64,000 nt of DNA from Pseudoalteromonas sp. XMcav2-N (lineage in GTDB: Bacteria; Pseudomonadota; Gammaproteobacteria; Enterobacterales; Alteromonadaceae): assembly GCF_024124545.1 (NCBI RefSeq), contig NZ_JAMXSF010000001.1:310001-374000 (forward strand), read 5' to 3'. Positions 25,432-35,197 of the stretch are shown one piece after another. A program made the translations under genes and the position numbers. Every line of letters starts with the position of its first letter. Position 1 is the first letter of the stretch. The notes under the pieces were generated by a model that was given only the letters and a program-made list of their open reading frames with translations, did no database searches and was not told where the DNA came from.

Positions 25432-26232
25432 TTAATTTTGTTCAAGCAACTGATAGATCAATTGTTTCACGACCTGGGGCTCGAACGGCTTGTCGCATAA
25501 TGCATTCACTCCGGACTGCGCAATATTTGCCAGGTGGGTTTCGTTCGCTTCTGAAGAGACCATCAGTATTGGGACATGATTATGCTCATTCGAGTTACGA
25601 ATGGCTTCAGCAAGCTCCTGACCATTGACCTCTGGCATATTGTAGTCCGTAATGATCAAGTCAAACATGGTGTCCTCAAGGATAGACAGGGCTTCTGCGC
25701 CATGTTCCGCTTCGCTGATCCGCGTTGCCCCCAGATTGTTGAGTACCCTGCGAATGTGATTACGTGCCAGACGAGAATCATCTACGACCAGGATCCGTAA
25801 CTCCTGAATGTCATACAAGTCCAGCTCGAGCTCTTCCGGAGACAAAATATCCAAAGTGGCATTGATGGCTTTACCCAGGTGGGTTTTGTTGAATGGCTTG
25901 GGCAGAATCGCAACCACCCCGGACTGCTTGAATGCTTCCAGCTGCAGTCTTCGGGTTTCACTGGATACCAGCATAAAGGGCAAATGGTGGTCAGACAGGG
26001 TCGTTTGGATATGCTGCAATAACGTCAGTGCTTCGCCATCAGGCAGATACAAAGCGCTGATCACCAAATCAGGTTTACTGTCATTCAGGCTTTCCATGGC
26101 AGCAGCAAGTGTATCTACACACTCGATATTTTGGATCCCTTCTTCCTGAAGTTCGTTACTGATGATCCGCCTTTGTGTCTGGGACGGCTCCAGGAGTAGG
26201 ATGCTCAAATCTGAGCTTAAAAGTTCATTCAT
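25432..26232 (-). CDS. Tandem receiver-domain protein with one degenerate receiver
   Basis: 266 residues made of two CheY-like receivers and no output domain. The second (about 144-266) is complete: DD at 151-152, phosphoacceptor D196 in IITDYNMP, Lys in CDKPF. The first (about 9-130) has lost the phosphoacceptor: the strand reads VISALYLPDG with A60 in the Asp position, and the acidic pair is reduced to a Glu (LLLEPSQ); its Lys (LPKPF, K112) remains. Likely the first half is a structural or protein-binding domain. Possibly a chemotaxis- or c-di-GMP-linked adaptor. No kinase is adjacent. Confidence 0.88.
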   Translation of the reverse strand: MNELLSSDLSILLLEPSQTQRRIISNELQEEGIQNIECVDTLAAAMESLNDSKPDLVISALYLPDGEALTLLQHIQTTLSDHHLPFMLVSSETRRLQLEAFKQSGVVAILPKPFNKTHLGKAINATLDILSPEELELDLYDIQELRILVVDDSRLARNHIRRVLNNLGATRISEAEHGAEALSILEDTMFDLIITDYNMPEVNGQELAEAIRNSNEHNHVPILMVSSEANETHLANIAQSGVNALCDKPFEPQVVKQLIYQLLEQN

Positions 26233-26483
26233 GGTATGAGAGTAAGTGTTGCAATATAAATAGTCAGATTAACTGGCAATATAACGTATTTGTTACCGTG
26301 TCGCTAGCTTGGTGAGCAGGGTGTTAAAACAAACTATCGATGGTGTGTTGTCGGTTGGATGATAGAGCAGGAGGAAAGAGCGCTCAGAACACAGATGGCG
26401 CAGGGAAGCGCCAATACCGCCATCAGCGATAGATCTGGTGTAATGGACAGCGGCGTGTCTGTGGCCTGCTGCCCTTATTGCGA

Positions 26484-27038
26484 TTAGCGGCGAAACTCCA
26501 TACTTTGTGGCAGGTCCACCAGTATCAGCACAGCGCCTTTGCCGCCATACTCAAGCGGAGCCTGATGCATAGCCAGTATATCCGGATGCTGGACCAGGTA
26601 CTGAGGTACTTTGTGTTTTAGTACGCGCTCACCAATACCATGTACCACGCAGGCGCAGGCAACATGCTGTTTTTTACAGGCATGGATCAAGGCTGCCAGC
26701 TCGTCTTTAGCCGTTTCTTTGTTCATGCCATGCATATCAAGAATAAGCTCTGGTGCATAATCACCGCGGCGCAGTTGCTTGGCGAGGTACTTGTCGGCGC
26801 CCGGACGCACGTAATTTACCGTGCCATGGGTGTCTATGTCCGGGACATATTCGTCCGAAAAGTAGAATTCGGCCTGATGCTGCTTCTTTTGCTCGGCGAT
26901 TACTTCACCCTTGAAGCGTGTCTGGCGTCTTGCTTGCTGCACTGTATCTTGTTTGAACTGACTGGTACCTGATATTGCTTCTCGAAACAGAGCAAAATCG
27001 TCGTCTGGCAGTTGTGAGTTTGGTTTATCTGTGTTCAT
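26484..27038 (-). CDS. smrB: Smr-domain endonuclease SmrB
   Basis: 184 residues. An N-terminal helical part (FREAISGTSQFKQDT) and the C-terminal Smr domain with ILDMHGMNKETAKDEL and VVHGIGERVLKHKVP. In E. coli SmrB cleaves mRNA at collided ribosomes. Divergent from prmB with about 85 bp between them, the same arrangement as yfcN-prmB in E. coli. Confidence 0.92.
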   Translation of the reverse strand: MNTDKPNSQLPDDDFALFREAISGTSQFKQDTVQQARRQTRFKGEVIAEQKKQHQAEFYFSDEYVPDIDTHGTVNYVRPGADKYLAKQLRRGDYAPELILDMHGMNKETAKDELAALIHACKKQHVACACVVHGIGERVLKHKVPQYLVQHPDILAMHQAPLEYGGKGAVLILVDLPQSMEFRR

Positions 27039-27123
27039 GGCGACATTTTAAAGAAAAAAAGCGTAAAAACCTAGCTTAAAAACCGTTACAATGCCGCCAT
27101 GCAATTAGTAGTGAGAACAACTC

Positions 27124-28059
27124 ATGAGTGACTCTGTTATTTCTCAGGCGATGGCTGAAGAAGCCTATCAGGATTTAGTAACCATTCAGGATTGGTTACG
27201 CTGGACGGTCAGTCAGTTTGCTGGCAATGGTGTGTTTTTTGGCCATGGTACCGACAACCCGTGGGATGAAGCGGTAAGTTTGGTATTACCTTTGCTCAAT
27301 TTGCCCGTTGACGCGCCCAGAGAGCTCACCAGCGCACGGCTCACACACAGCGAAAAAGTCAGGCTGGTCGAGTACCTTCGACTGCGTATCGATGAGCGCA
27401 TTCCCGTTGCTTACCTGACAAATCAGGCCTGGTTCTCTGGGCTGCCTTTCTATGTCGATGAGCGCGTATTGGTACCACGTTCGCCTTTTGCTGAACTGAT
27501 CGAAGCTCAGTTCAGACCCTGGCTCGCGTCGCCGGAAAAAGTCACTCGTATTCTGGACATGTGTACTGGCTCCGGGTGTATTGCAATTGCACTTGCAAAA
27601 GCATTTGAACAGGCTCAGGTTGACGCGGTGGACATTTCTTTTGATGCTTTGGCCGTTGCAGAAATAAACATCAACGATCATCAGGTTCAGGATCAGGTAT
27701 TTGCTATCCAGTCCGATGTGTTTAGTGGTGTGCCTGGCCAACAGTATGACCTGATTGTTGCGAACCCGCCTTATGTCGATGCCGAAGATATGGCCGACCT
27801 GCCAGAAGAGTTTCATCATGAGCCAGAGTTGGGTCTGGCTTCTGGAGAAGATGGTCTGGATGTGACACGTACCTTGTTACAAGAAGCGGCTGCACACCTT
27901 ACCGAGGACGGCCTGTTATTTGTCGAGGTGGGTAATTCTATGGTACATATGGAAGCGCTTTATCCCGGCGCGCCGTTTACCTGGCTGGAATTCGAACGCG
28001 GCGGACTGGGCGTGTTTGTGATCAGTAAAAAACAGTTACTGGATTACTTCAACGACTAA
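27124..28059 (+). CDS. prmB: Ribosomal protein L3 glutamine methyltransferase PrmB
   Basis: 311 residues. Methylates a glutamine of ribosomal protein L3 using SAM. The catalytic NPPY motif reads IVANPPYVD; the SAM-binding loop is [15 protein letters not shown]; the N-terminal substrate-binding part ([20 protein letters not shown]) is PrmB-specific and separates it from PrmC. Followed 55 bp later by aroC in the same direction. Confidence 0.95.
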   Translation: MSDSVISQAMAEEAYQDLVTIQDWLRWTVSQFAGNGVFFGHGTDNPWDEAVSLVLPLLNLPVDAPRELTSARLTHSEKVRLVEYLRLRIDERIPVAYLTNQAWFSGLPFYVDERVLVPRSPFAELIEAQFRPWLASPEKVTRILDMCTGSGCIAIALAKAFEQAQVDAVDISFDALAVAEININDHQVQDQVFAIQSDVFSGVPGQQYDLIVANPPYVDAEDMADLPEEFHHEPELGLASGEDGLDVTRTLLQEAAAHLTEDGLLFVEVGNSMVHMEALYPGAPFTWLEFERGGLGVFVISKKQLLDYFND

Positions 28060-28114
28060 GCGTTTTCCTGTGGTCAGGGAAGCGTAATGGTGTTTTTTGG
28101 AATGAGGAAAATCA

Positions 28115-29215
28115 ATGGCAGGCAATAGCATAGGCCAACTATTCAGGGTAACGACCTTTGGAGAAAGCCACGGCGTCGCACTGGGTGGCGTAGTGGATGG
28201 TGTCCCGGCAGGGCTTGAACTGGACGAAGCGGATTTACAGGTTGATCTGGACAGACGCAAACCCGGGCAGAGCCGTTATACGACTCAACGCCGAGAGGGA
28301 GATGAAATCAAAATACTCTCTGGGGTGTTTGAAGGGAAAACAACCGGAACCAGTATTGGTTTGTTGATTGAGAATACCGATCAACGTTCCAAAGATTACA
28401 GTAAAATCAAAGATGTTTTCCGCCCTGGTCATGGTGACTATAGCTACTGGCATAAATATGGCCATCGTGATTATCGCGGGGGCGGACGTTCTTCAGCCAG
28501 AGAGACGGCGATCCGCGTTGCAGCTGGGGGGATTGCCAAAAAATACCTGAAGCAAGTGCATGGCGTTGAGATCCATGCCTGTCTTTCTCAATTGGGGCCA
28601 ATCAAAGCTGAGCAATTTGACTGGCAGCAAGTTGAGCAAAACCCGTTCTTTTTCCCCGATGCCTCTAAGCTGGACGCGCTGGATGACTATATGCGCGATC
28701 TTAAAAAGCAAGGGGACTCTGTGGGTGCAAAAGTGAAAGTGGTTGCAAAAGGCGTCCCCGTCGGTCTGGGCGAACCGGTTTTCGACAGACTGGATGCGGA
28801 GCTCGCACATTCTCTGATGAGTATCAATGCTGTAAAAGGCGTGGAGATTGGTGACGGGTTTGATGTGGTTGAGCAGAAGGGCTCAGAGCACCGTGATGAG
28901 CTTACCCCTGAGGGGTTTACCAGCAATCACGCTGGAGGTGTGCTGGCGGGGATATCAACCGGGCAGGATATCATTGCCTCTATCGCACTCAAGCCGACCT
29001 CAAGTATCACTATACCGGGTCAGAGTATTAATACCCAGAATGAGTCGGTAGAAATGATCACCAAAGGCCGTCACGATCCGTGTGTTGGGATCCGAGCTAT
29101 TCCCATTGCAGAAGCCATGATGGCAATCACATTGATGGATCATCTGCTCAGGCAGCGCGGGCAGAACCCGCATGTTGATTTGTCGTACGGGCCAATTGCG
29201 GCGCAAAAACCTTAA
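28115..29215 (+). CDS. aroC: Chorismate synthase
   Basis: 366 residues. Last step of the shikimate pathway, converting EPSP to chorismate with reduced FMN; chorismate feeds the tyrA and pheA products seen at the window start. Motifs [38 protein letters not shown] and [14 protein letters not shown] are diagnostic. GAGG precedes ATG 28115. A terminator follows. Confidence 0.97.
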   Translation: MAGNSIGQLFRVTTFGESHGVALGGVVDGVPAGLELDEADLQVDLDRRKPGQSRYTTQRREGDEIKILSGVFEGKTTGTSIGLLIENTDQRSKDYSKIKDVFRPGHGDYSYWHKYGHRDYRGGGRSSARETAIRVAAGGIAKKYLKQVHGVEIHACLSQLGPIKAEQFDWQQVEQNPFFFPDASKLDALDDYMRDLKKQGDSVGAKVKVVAKGVPVGLGEPVFDRLDAELAHSLMSINAVKGVEIGDGFDVVEQKGSEHRDELTPEGFTSNHAGGVLAGISTGQDIIASIALKPTSSITIPGQSINTQNESVEMITKGRHDPCVGIRAIPIAEAMMAITLMDHLLRQRGQNPHVDLSYGPIAAQKP

Positions 29216-29228
29216 CTGCGCCACCGGT

Positions 29229-29260
29229 AAAAAAGCCAGCGTTCTTACGTTGGCTTTTTT
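29229..29260 (+). terminator. Terminator between aroC and sodA
   Basis: AAAAGCCAGCG / CGTTGGCTTTT stem (one G-T pair) with a T-run. The A-run on the other side lets it serve the convergent sodA as well. Confidence 0.85.
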
Positions 29261-29271
29261 GTCTATGTGGC

Positions 29272-29883
29272 TTATTCAACGGCGGCGATAAAGCGGCGTT
29301 CCACTTCCTGCCAGTGGATCACTTTATAAAATGCTTCAATATACTCAGGTCTGCGGTTTTGATATTTCAGATAATATGCGTGTTCCCAGACATCCAAGCC
29401 CAAAATAGGCGTCAGCCCGTCCATGAACGGACTGTCCTGATTCAGTGAACTGGTTACCTCAAGGCGCTTCTGATCGTTTACCACCAGCCAGGCCCAGCCA
29501 CTGCCAAAGCGGCTGACAGCGGCCTGTGTAAACTGGGCTTTAAAGGCCTCAAAGTCACCAAATGCATGGTTAATCGCGTCGGATAGCGTGCCCTGATGCA
29601 AGTGTCCACCCTGTGGTGACATGATCTCCCAGAATAGTGAGTGGTTATTGTGACCGCCGACGTGGTCACGCACGGCGCTGCGCAGCGGTTCGGGCAGATC
29701 GCGAATATGGGTGAGCAATTCGATGCTTGATTGACCCTCAAACTCGCTCCCTGCGAGTGCAGCATTGGCTTTGCTGACATACGTCTGATGATGCAAGGTA
29801 TGATGAATTTCCATCGTTTTACTATCGATATGCGGTTCGAGTGCCCCATAGGCATAAGGTAATGCAGGCAGAGTAAACGCCAT
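29272..29883 (-). CDS. sodA: Superoxide dismutase, manganese type
   Basis: 203 residues. The metal ligands are visible: His in [11 protein letters not shown], His in [11 protein letters not shown], and [15 protein letters not shown] (Asp and His). NQDSPFM supplies the Gln typical of MnSOD rather than FeSOD. It lies 16 bp downstream of an OrfX-type gene with a Fur box, the iron-repressed arrangement known from Pseudomonas fagA-fumC-orfX-sodA. ATG 29883 with AGGAG is chosen; the frame runs 16 codons further upstream. Confidence 0.9.
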   Translation of the reverse strand: MAFTLPALPYAYGALEPHIDSKTMEIHHTLHHQTYVSKANAALAGSEFEGQSSIELLTHIRDLPEPLRSAVRDHVGGHNNHSLFWEIMSPQGGHLHQGTLSDAINHAFGDFEAFKAQFTQAAVSRFGSGWAWLVVNDQKRLEVTSSLNQDSPFMDGLTPILGLDVWEHAYYLKYQNRRPEYIEAFYKVIHWQEVERRFIAAVE

Positions 29884-29899
29884 ACTTCTCTCCTTTTGG

Positions 29900-30403
29900 T
29901 TAATGAAAATGAGTCGTTGAATGTGGTGCATCCAGTACCTGAGTAGCCCGGCTAACTAAGGTGGTGTGCGCCTCATGGGAAGAAATAAATCGCATTAATT
30001 CCGCGCGTGTTCTCAGGCAATGGCGCATTGCAATCAGCGCTATCTGAGGATTGGCATGATCACAAAGCCGGGTAAGACTGAGGTGCGCATTGATAAGCTG
30101 TTCACAAGCTTTGTGTGGTTCTGAGAGGGCGAGATAGCAGTCGGCCAGATTATGTGCAGCCACAACAAAAGCTGGACAGCAGTGTGCCAGTGCTTCTTCC
30201 TGAAGCTGGCTATCGTATTGATGAGTAAAATACTCAATTAAATTGCTAACCAGATAGAGGGCACTGTGATACTGATCTCTTGCTAAATAAAATGACTGGT
30301 TTTCAAAAGCCTGGTTGCCTTGGGTGATTGCTGTTTGCCATGGGGTGAGTGCATTTTCAAGCAAGCTGGTGGTGTCATTCAATGCAGGATAAGATTGCAG
30401 CAT
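29900..30403 (-). CDS. OrfX-like protein of the sodA operon
   Basis: 167 residues, all-helical with TPR-like character ([40 protein letters not shown]). Position, size and character match the uncharacterised OrfX found just before sodA in Fur-regulated operons of pseudomonads. ATG 30403 has GAGGAG; the frame extends 14 codons upstream without support. Function unknown. Confidence 0.7.
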   Translation of the reverse strand: MLQSYPALNDTTSLLENALTPWQTAITQGNQAFENQSFYLARDQYHSALYLVSNLIEYFTHQYDSQLQEEALAHCCPAFVVAAHNLADCYLALSEPHKACEQLINAHLSLTRLCDHANPQIALIAMRHCLRTRAELMRFISSHEAHTTLVSRATQVLDAPHSTTHFH

Positions 30404-30476
30404 AAAGGGCTCCTCGTCAGTAACGTATGGTACGGCCACGGGCATAGGTATTTAATCAATACATGAAAACACAAAT

Positions 30477-30495
30477 AAAAATGATTGTCATTTAT
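30477..30495. promoter_or_regulatory. Fur box upstream of orfX-sodA
   Basis: AAAAATGATTGTCATTTAT matches the 19-bp Fur consensus GATAATGATAATCATTATC at 12 positions, including the ATGAT..TCATT core. It lies about 75 bp before the orfX start. Iron-replete repression of MnSOD is the expected effect. Confidence 0.72.
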
Positions 30496-30589
30496 ATTTG
30501 ATTGCTGGGGGTTGTCACGTACTCTGAGGGATTGCTTTTATTACATTGCACGTCAGGAGCCGGCGCATCCGGAAAAAGGGATGGCAAGG

Positions 30590-30627
30590 GATTAAAAAGG
30601 CAAGGGCGCGAGAGTCCCGCGCTTGCC
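30590..30627 (-). terminator. Terminator of yghU
   Basis: On the minus strand GGCAAGCGCG pairs with CGCGCCCTTGCC (one bulge), followed by a T-run (30594-30598 as A on the plus strand). It is 13 bp after the yghU stop. The 90 bp beyond it up to the Fur box hold nothing recognisable. Confidence 0.65.
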
Positions 30628-30639
30628 CTGAAAATACGT

Positions 30640-31494
30640 TTACTGGTTCAGTACTGCGTCAATATCTGCTGCACTGTGGCGCTCGGGGAGTTGCTCTTGT
30701 GGTTCGCCAAAGGTCCGGTTGACTATTCTGCCACGTTGTACGGCCGGGCGAGATTCAATCTGTTTAGCCCAGCGTACCACATGCGTATACTGCTCAACCT
30801 GTAAAAACTCGCCGGCATCATAGAGTTTGCCCAGGGCAAGATTGCCATACCAGGGCCAGATAGCCATATCGGCAATACTGTAGTGATCGCCTGCAACATA
30901 TTGGTGGTGTGCCAGCTGTTTGTCTAATACATCCAGCTGGCGCTTGACTTCCATAGCAAAGCGGTTGATGGGGTATTCCTGTTTGTCGTCCGCATAGGCG
31001 TAAAAGTGGCCAAACCCGCCGCCCAAAAATGGGGCTGAGCCTTGTGCCCAGAATAACCAGTTCAGGGTGTCTGTTCTTTGTACTCCTGAAGACGGGAGAA
31101 ACTGACCAAACTTTTCGGCCAAATAAACGAGGATAGATGCAGATTCAAAGACATTGACCTCTGTTTCACCTGATTTATCGACCAGAGCGGGAATTTTAGA
31201 GTTTGGATTGACGGCAACAAAACCAGACGAGAATTGTTCAGCCTCTCCAATATTGACCAGGTGTGCATCGTATTCGGCTTCGGCTACCCCAAGGGCCAGC
31301 AATTCTTCCAGCAAAATAGTCACCTTTTGGCCGTTTGGTGTACCAAGCGAGTAAAGCTGTAAAGGGTGTGTGCCGACAGGCAGTGCCTGTTCATATCTGG
31401 CACCTGATTCAGGGCTATTAATATTGGCCCATTTATTATCGCTACTGGGCTGGTGTGTCCACACCTTGGGAGGCGTATAGGTGTTGTTACTCAT
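30640..31494 (-). CDS. yghU: Glutathione-dependent disulfide-bond oxidoreductase YghU
   Basis: 284 residues of the Ure2p/YghU class of glutathione transferases: N-terminal thioredoxin fold (LQLYSLGTPNGQKVTILLEE, NPNSKIPALVDKSG, NVFESASILVYLAEKFG) and helical C-terminal domain (HYSIADMAIWPWYGN). E. coli YghU has disulfide reductase activity with glutathione bound in a double mode. Monocistronic. Confidence 0.92.
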   Translation of the reverse strand: MSNNTYTPPKVWTHQPSSDNKWANINSPESGARYEQALPVGTHPLQLYSLGTPNGQKVTILLEELLALGVAEAEYDAHLVNIGEAEQFSSGFVAVNPNSKIPALVDKSGETEVNVFESASILVYLAEKFGQFLPSSGVQRTDTLNWLFWAQGSAPFLGGGFGHFYAYADDKQEYPINRFAMEVKRQLDVLDKQLAHHQYVAGDHYSIADMAIWPWYGNLALGKLYDAGEFLQVEQYTHVVRWAKQIESRPAVQRGRIVNRTFGEPQEQLPERHSAADIDAVLNQ

Positions 31495-31597
31495 GTGATC
31501 TCCTTGACTAAAATGGGTGCTAATCGGATAACCCTCACCTTAGCGTTAATTATGCCACTCTGCCAGCGGCAAAATGCCAAGAAAAAAAACGGAAGGA

Positions 31598-31626
31598 GGG
31601 TAACGGGCAGGAGGTCGCCGTTACCC
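31598..31626 (-). terminator. Inverted repeat behind the chitinase gene
   Basis: GGGTAACGG / CCGTTACCC, 9 bp perfect, with an 11-nt loop; on the minus strand T-rich sequence follows after a short gap (31582-31589). Probably the terminator of the chitinase gene, though the U-tract is set back. Confidence 0.6.
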
Positions 31627-31639
31627 TGTGATTAGGTGT

Positions 31640-34204
31640 TTATCGACCCTGATTCATTTCAGTGAGCTTGTTACCAACAGGCACTGAGAAGTTGTAGCCA
31701 TCGAATTTATCCCAGTTGATAGACCAGGTCATAACGCCCCCAAAAGCAGGGTAGTTATGACTGGGCACTATGGTACCGCATTGGGTGCCTTTGGTGAGGC
31801 AATCCAGCGCCGCGATGATATTGGCAATGGGAGCCTGACCAGAATTGGCGGATTGCGGGCCGGATGGCAGGCCAATGGCAACCTGATCATCCCTAAGCGG
31901 CATAAAGCGGCTACCATCGGCCAGGTCGAACCCTTCAATCAGCATTTTGGCGTGTGCGACCATCATATTGACTGAGCCTTCCGGTGCGCTGCCTGGCTCG
32001 TATGGGTTGGGCAGTCCTCCATTGTTGTAGAGCTGCACATGCAGTAAGTCCAGCGTGTCTCTGAGTTCGTTGATCAATGGAATGTATGCGCCCCAAATGC
32101 CGGAGTAGGCTATCATGCCGCCATGAACGTAAGGATGTTCCGGCGCCATGGTGAGCACCATATCACCACCGATATTCTGCTCTATCTGCTTAATTGCTCT
32201 GGGCAGGCGGGCTTGTATTTGTGAGCCATGCAACAAATTAGAGCCACTTTCCAGGTCAATATCCAGACCATCAAACCCCCACTCCTGAATGATTGCAGTA
32301 AGACTGCTGACAAAGTTGGCTTCATCGGCGTCGGTGTTTAATGTGATAGTCCCTTCGGCACCACCCAGACTGAGGACAAACACTTTGCCCTGCGCCTGTA
32401 ATGCTTGCATATCGGTTTTAAATTTAACCGGTTCAATGGGAGGGCAATTGGAGCGAATGTCTTTTTCAAATGGTTTGAAGTGCACTGTACCGTTAGAAGA
32501 CCGGTCGTTTTCTGCAAAGGCAATGTCAATGATGTCCCAAGCGTCGGAGATCTGATCCAATGGAATAGGGCAGCCAGCCGGATTAACAAAGTTGTGCCAG
32601 TAGCCTATGAGTTTATGGGTTTTGCCAACCGGTGGTGTAATGACAGTGACAGTGGCGGCCGGGCTGCTTGCTGTATCTCCCGATGTGCTGGTCGCGGTTG
32701 CATAGATACTGTGTTGTCCAACTGTTGCTGGCGCGTAGTTAAACTCATAAGGTGCCTGGGTATCACTGCCAACTTTTACCCCGTTGGCATAAAAATCGAT
32801 TATCGAGATCTGACCGCTGAGCGCCTGAGCATTGGCTTTGATAGTGATTATATTACCCAGTACATATTGAGTTCCCGCAGTCGGGGCGGTTAAATCAACG
32901 ACCAATGGTTGATCTGTGACCGTGACCTGGATAGTTTGTTGGCTCTGATTGCTCTCGTTATCGGTTGCAACGGCACTGAGAGTAACGGGCCCGGTGTTGC
33001 CTGGGGTCCACTCAACAGTCAGTGTATTTTGTGCGGTGCTGCCAAGTAAGGTTTGACCAGCAAATAATTCTAATTGCGAGATAGTCCCGTCGGCATCGGA
33101 GGCACTGACAGCAATCTGTGTAGGCTGGTTACGCAGCAAAGTGGCATTATCGTTAGGCTGAGTAAAGCTAATGTCGGGCGCGATCGCACAGATCCCCAAA
33201 TCGCTCCAGGCGTCCTGCCAGTGTTGACCTGTGCCGGGCTCGTAGGCCCAGGCAGCACTGGAGCTGCACCAGCCAGCGATGTCGCAGCGATATTTGCGAT
33301 TATTGTGTGCTACCTGCTCACCACTTTGATAGCTTTGACCAGCTCGATAAGTGCTCAGACCTGCGCAGCCACCTGAGCTTGCAGCGCTCACCTCAATGGT
33401 CACACTGGCTTCTGCGGTTGCGCCTTTGTCATCTTGTGCAATGACTCTGAGCTGTTTGTTGCCGGCACTCACGGTCACAAAATCATGGCGAAAAGGTGGG
33501 GTACTGAGTGTTGTCAAACGCTGAGCATCTCGCCACATTTCGACCTGCACAACCTGGCCATCGGTGTCAGTGGCCTGCACAGCAAGGCTAACTGTATCGC
33601 CAACTTTAAATGCTTGGTTGTTTGTCGGTGTATCAATGGTGAGAGCGGGTGGTACATTGCCGTTGTCATCTCGCACCGTAATACCAGCTGTTGCAGGTGT
33701 ACTGAGGTTTCCTTTGGCGTCTACTGCCACTGCGCTCACTGTGTGCATGCCCAGCTGTGCAGACCAGGTAAGCTGATAAGGAGGCTGGCTGAGTATACCG
33801 ACGCTGATGTCGTTGACAAAAAACTCAACCTGGGCGAGATCGCCATCCTGATCACTGGCATTTGCAGAAAAAACAGCGCTGTCATTTTTGTTCAGCACAG
33901 CACCATCCTGGGGGCTTACCAGGGTAACCACCGGGGCGTTGCCGCTGATGCACTGGCCAAGTTGTCGCCATACGTCAAAGGTATCGGAATTATTCGCGGG
34001 TCGCTCATTTTGATTGAACCATTTTGCCTCATAAGCTTGAGCCTGAGCACGCACCTGATCCCCTTTGCGGTACACCGTTGAACTGGACCATTCGGCGAGC
34101 GCGCTGCAGTCATAGTTGGCGGTATCGGCCTGCGCCCAGCTGTGCACAGCGATGAGCTGCAGACCAGCGGCACAGCATAGTGTCACTAATTTTTTTGTGT
34201 TCAT
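31640..34204 (-). CDS. Secreted modular chitinase, GH18
   Basis: 854 residues. Signal peptide (cleaved near HSWAQA), a first chitin-binding module of the CBM5/12 type (about 33-87), two Ig-like domains, a second chitin-binding module (about 277-340; YRCDIAGWCSSSAAWAYEPG), two more Ig-like domains (SPQDG/TPTNN/QPNDN/APTAG starts), and the GH18 catalytic domain from about 535. The catalytic motif DGLDIDLE ends in E652, the acid/base residue. TMAPEHPYVHGG and GGVMTWSINWD are further GH18 motifs. The enzyme cleaves chitin outside the cell. No other chitin gene is near. Confidence 0.93.
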   Translation of the reverse strand: MNTKKLVTLCCAAGLQLIAVHSWAQADTANYDCSALAEWSSSTVYRKGDQVRAQAQAYEAKWFNQNERPANNSDTFDVWRQLGQCISGNAPVVTLVSPQDGAVLNKNDSAVFSANASDQDGDLAQVEFFVNDISVGILSQPPYQLTWSAQLGMHTVSAVAVDAKGNLSTPATAGITVRDDNGNVPPALTIDTPTNNQAFKVGDTVSLAVQATDTDGQVVQVEMWRDAQRLTTLSTPPFRHDFVTVSAGNKQLRVIAQDDKGATAEASVTIEVSAASSGGCAGLSTYRAGQSYQSGEQVAHNNRKYRCDIAGWCSSSAAWAYEPGTGQHWQDAWSDLGICAIAPDISFTQPNDNATLLRNQPTQIAVSASDADGTISQLELFAGQTLLGSTAQNTLTVEWTPGNTGPVTLSAVATDNESNQSQQTIQVTVTDQPLVVDLTAPTAGTQYVLGNIITIKANAQALSGQISIIDFYANGVKVGSDTQAPYEFNYAPATVGQHSIYATATSTSGDTASSPAATVTVITPPVGKTHKLIGYWHNFVNPAGCPIPLDQISDAWDIIDIAFAENDRSSNGTVHFKPFEKDIRSNCPPIEPVKFKTDMQALQAQGKVFVLSLGGAEGTITLNTDADEANFVSSLTAIIQEWGFDGLDIDLESGSNLLHGSQIQARLPRAIKQIEQNIGGDMVLTMAPEHPYVHGGMIAYSGIWGAYIPLINELRDTLDLLHVQLYNNGGLPNPYEPGSAPEGSVNMMVAHAKMLIEGFDLADGSRFMPLRDDQVAIGLPSGPQSANSGQAPIANIIAALDCLTKGTQCGTIVPSHNYPAFGGVMTWSINWDKFDGYNFSVPVGNKLTEMNQGR

Positions 34205-34282
34205 AAATCACTCCGTTCTACATGTTGTGTTGTATGTTTTGTAAACAAAACATTGACAGCATAGAGTGAAAAACAACCAGGA

Positions 34283-35122
34283 TCAATCTGCGGAAGCAGG
34301 CTTCTCTTTGAGGGTGACGACCCGCTGTGGGAACGGAATGTCTATGTCAGCAGCCTGGATCGCGGCATAAATAGCGCCATTAATAGCCAGTTTATGTTCG
34401 ATTATCTGTGTCGTGGGTACCCAGTAGCGGTAGCTAATGATAACGGCACTGTCGCCAAACGCTTCTATGCCAACCTGAGCTTGCGGGGTGTCGGCCACAG
34501 CGTCGTTATGCGATAAAATTTCATTGATGATGGTTATGGCTCTGTCTGTGCTGGCGCTGTAAGCGATACCAATTTCTCCTTTGACCAGTGAGTGCGCAAA
34601 GGAATTTTGCATTATTTCGCCAATAATATGCTTGTTAGGAATGGTGATCTCGACCTTTTCTTCATTGACCAGGATTGTGTGGCCCAGCTCGATACTTTTT
34701 ACCTGACCGCAGACCCCTTTGACGGCAATGGTGTCACCGACTACAAACGGACGAGTGGCAATAATCGCTAATCCAGAACCATAATTAGATAACATCCCCT
34801 GGACAGCCAGGCCGGCACCGAGTGAGGCGGCACCGATTGCTGCTACAAATGGGGTAACACTGATGCCAATTTTACCCAGTGCAATGATGGTAAACATTAT
34901 AATAATCAGCACCTTGACTACATTGCTGACGAAATTTGTCAGGGTAACGTCGATATTGTGTCTGAGCATCAGGCTCTCTGTGCCTTTCGCCAGCTTTTTC
35001 GCGAGCCATAAGCCAAGGAGCAGGATCACTAAGGCGCCTAACAATTGCATACTATAAGTCACCAGATAATCCCGGATCAGCACATAGTAATGTTCGATTT
35101 GTGCTATTTCTTGCTCTATCAT
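34283..35122 (-). CDS. Small-conductance mechanosensitive channel, MscS type
   Basis: 279 residues with three membrane helices and a soluble C-terminal beta/alpha domain. The pore-lining TM3 is FVAAIGAASLGAGLAVQGML with its Gly/Ala packing, followed by the MscS beta domain (RPFVVGDTIAVKG, IPNKHIIGEIMQN). It opens on membrane tension to release solutes in hypo-osmotic shock. ATG 35122 with CAGGAG is preferred to one five codons upstream. Length matches E. coli MscS. Confidence 0.92.
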   Translation of the reverse strand: MIEQEIAQIEHYYVLIRDYLVTYSMQLLGALVILLLGLWLAKKLAKGTESLMLRHNIDVTLTNFVSNVVKVLIIIMFTIIALGKIGISVTPFVAAIGAASLGAGLAVQGMLSNYGSGLAIIATRPFVVGDTIAVKGVCGQVKSIELGHTILVNEEKVEITIPNKHIIGEIMQNSFAHSLVKGEIGIAYSASTDRAITIINEILSHNDAVADTPQAQVGIEAFGDSAVIISYRYWVPTTQIIEHKLAINGAIYAAIQAADIDIPFPQRVVTLKEKPASAD

Positions 35123-35197
35123 ACTGTGCTCCTGCATTGCTGAAACGAGGCGGGCATTTCAGCTTATTTTTTGATGATTGTTATCATTTGTCTCAGT

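Noticed and set aside
26236-26483. Lipoprotein-like short frame (ALSSCS) on the minus strand behind smrB
   Set aside because: Hydrophobic stretch with a possible lipobox, but no ribosome site, and the opposite strand has an equally open frame.
30502-30804. 100-codon plus-strand frame
   Set aside because: Half of it is the antisense of yghU, and it runs through the yghU terminator.
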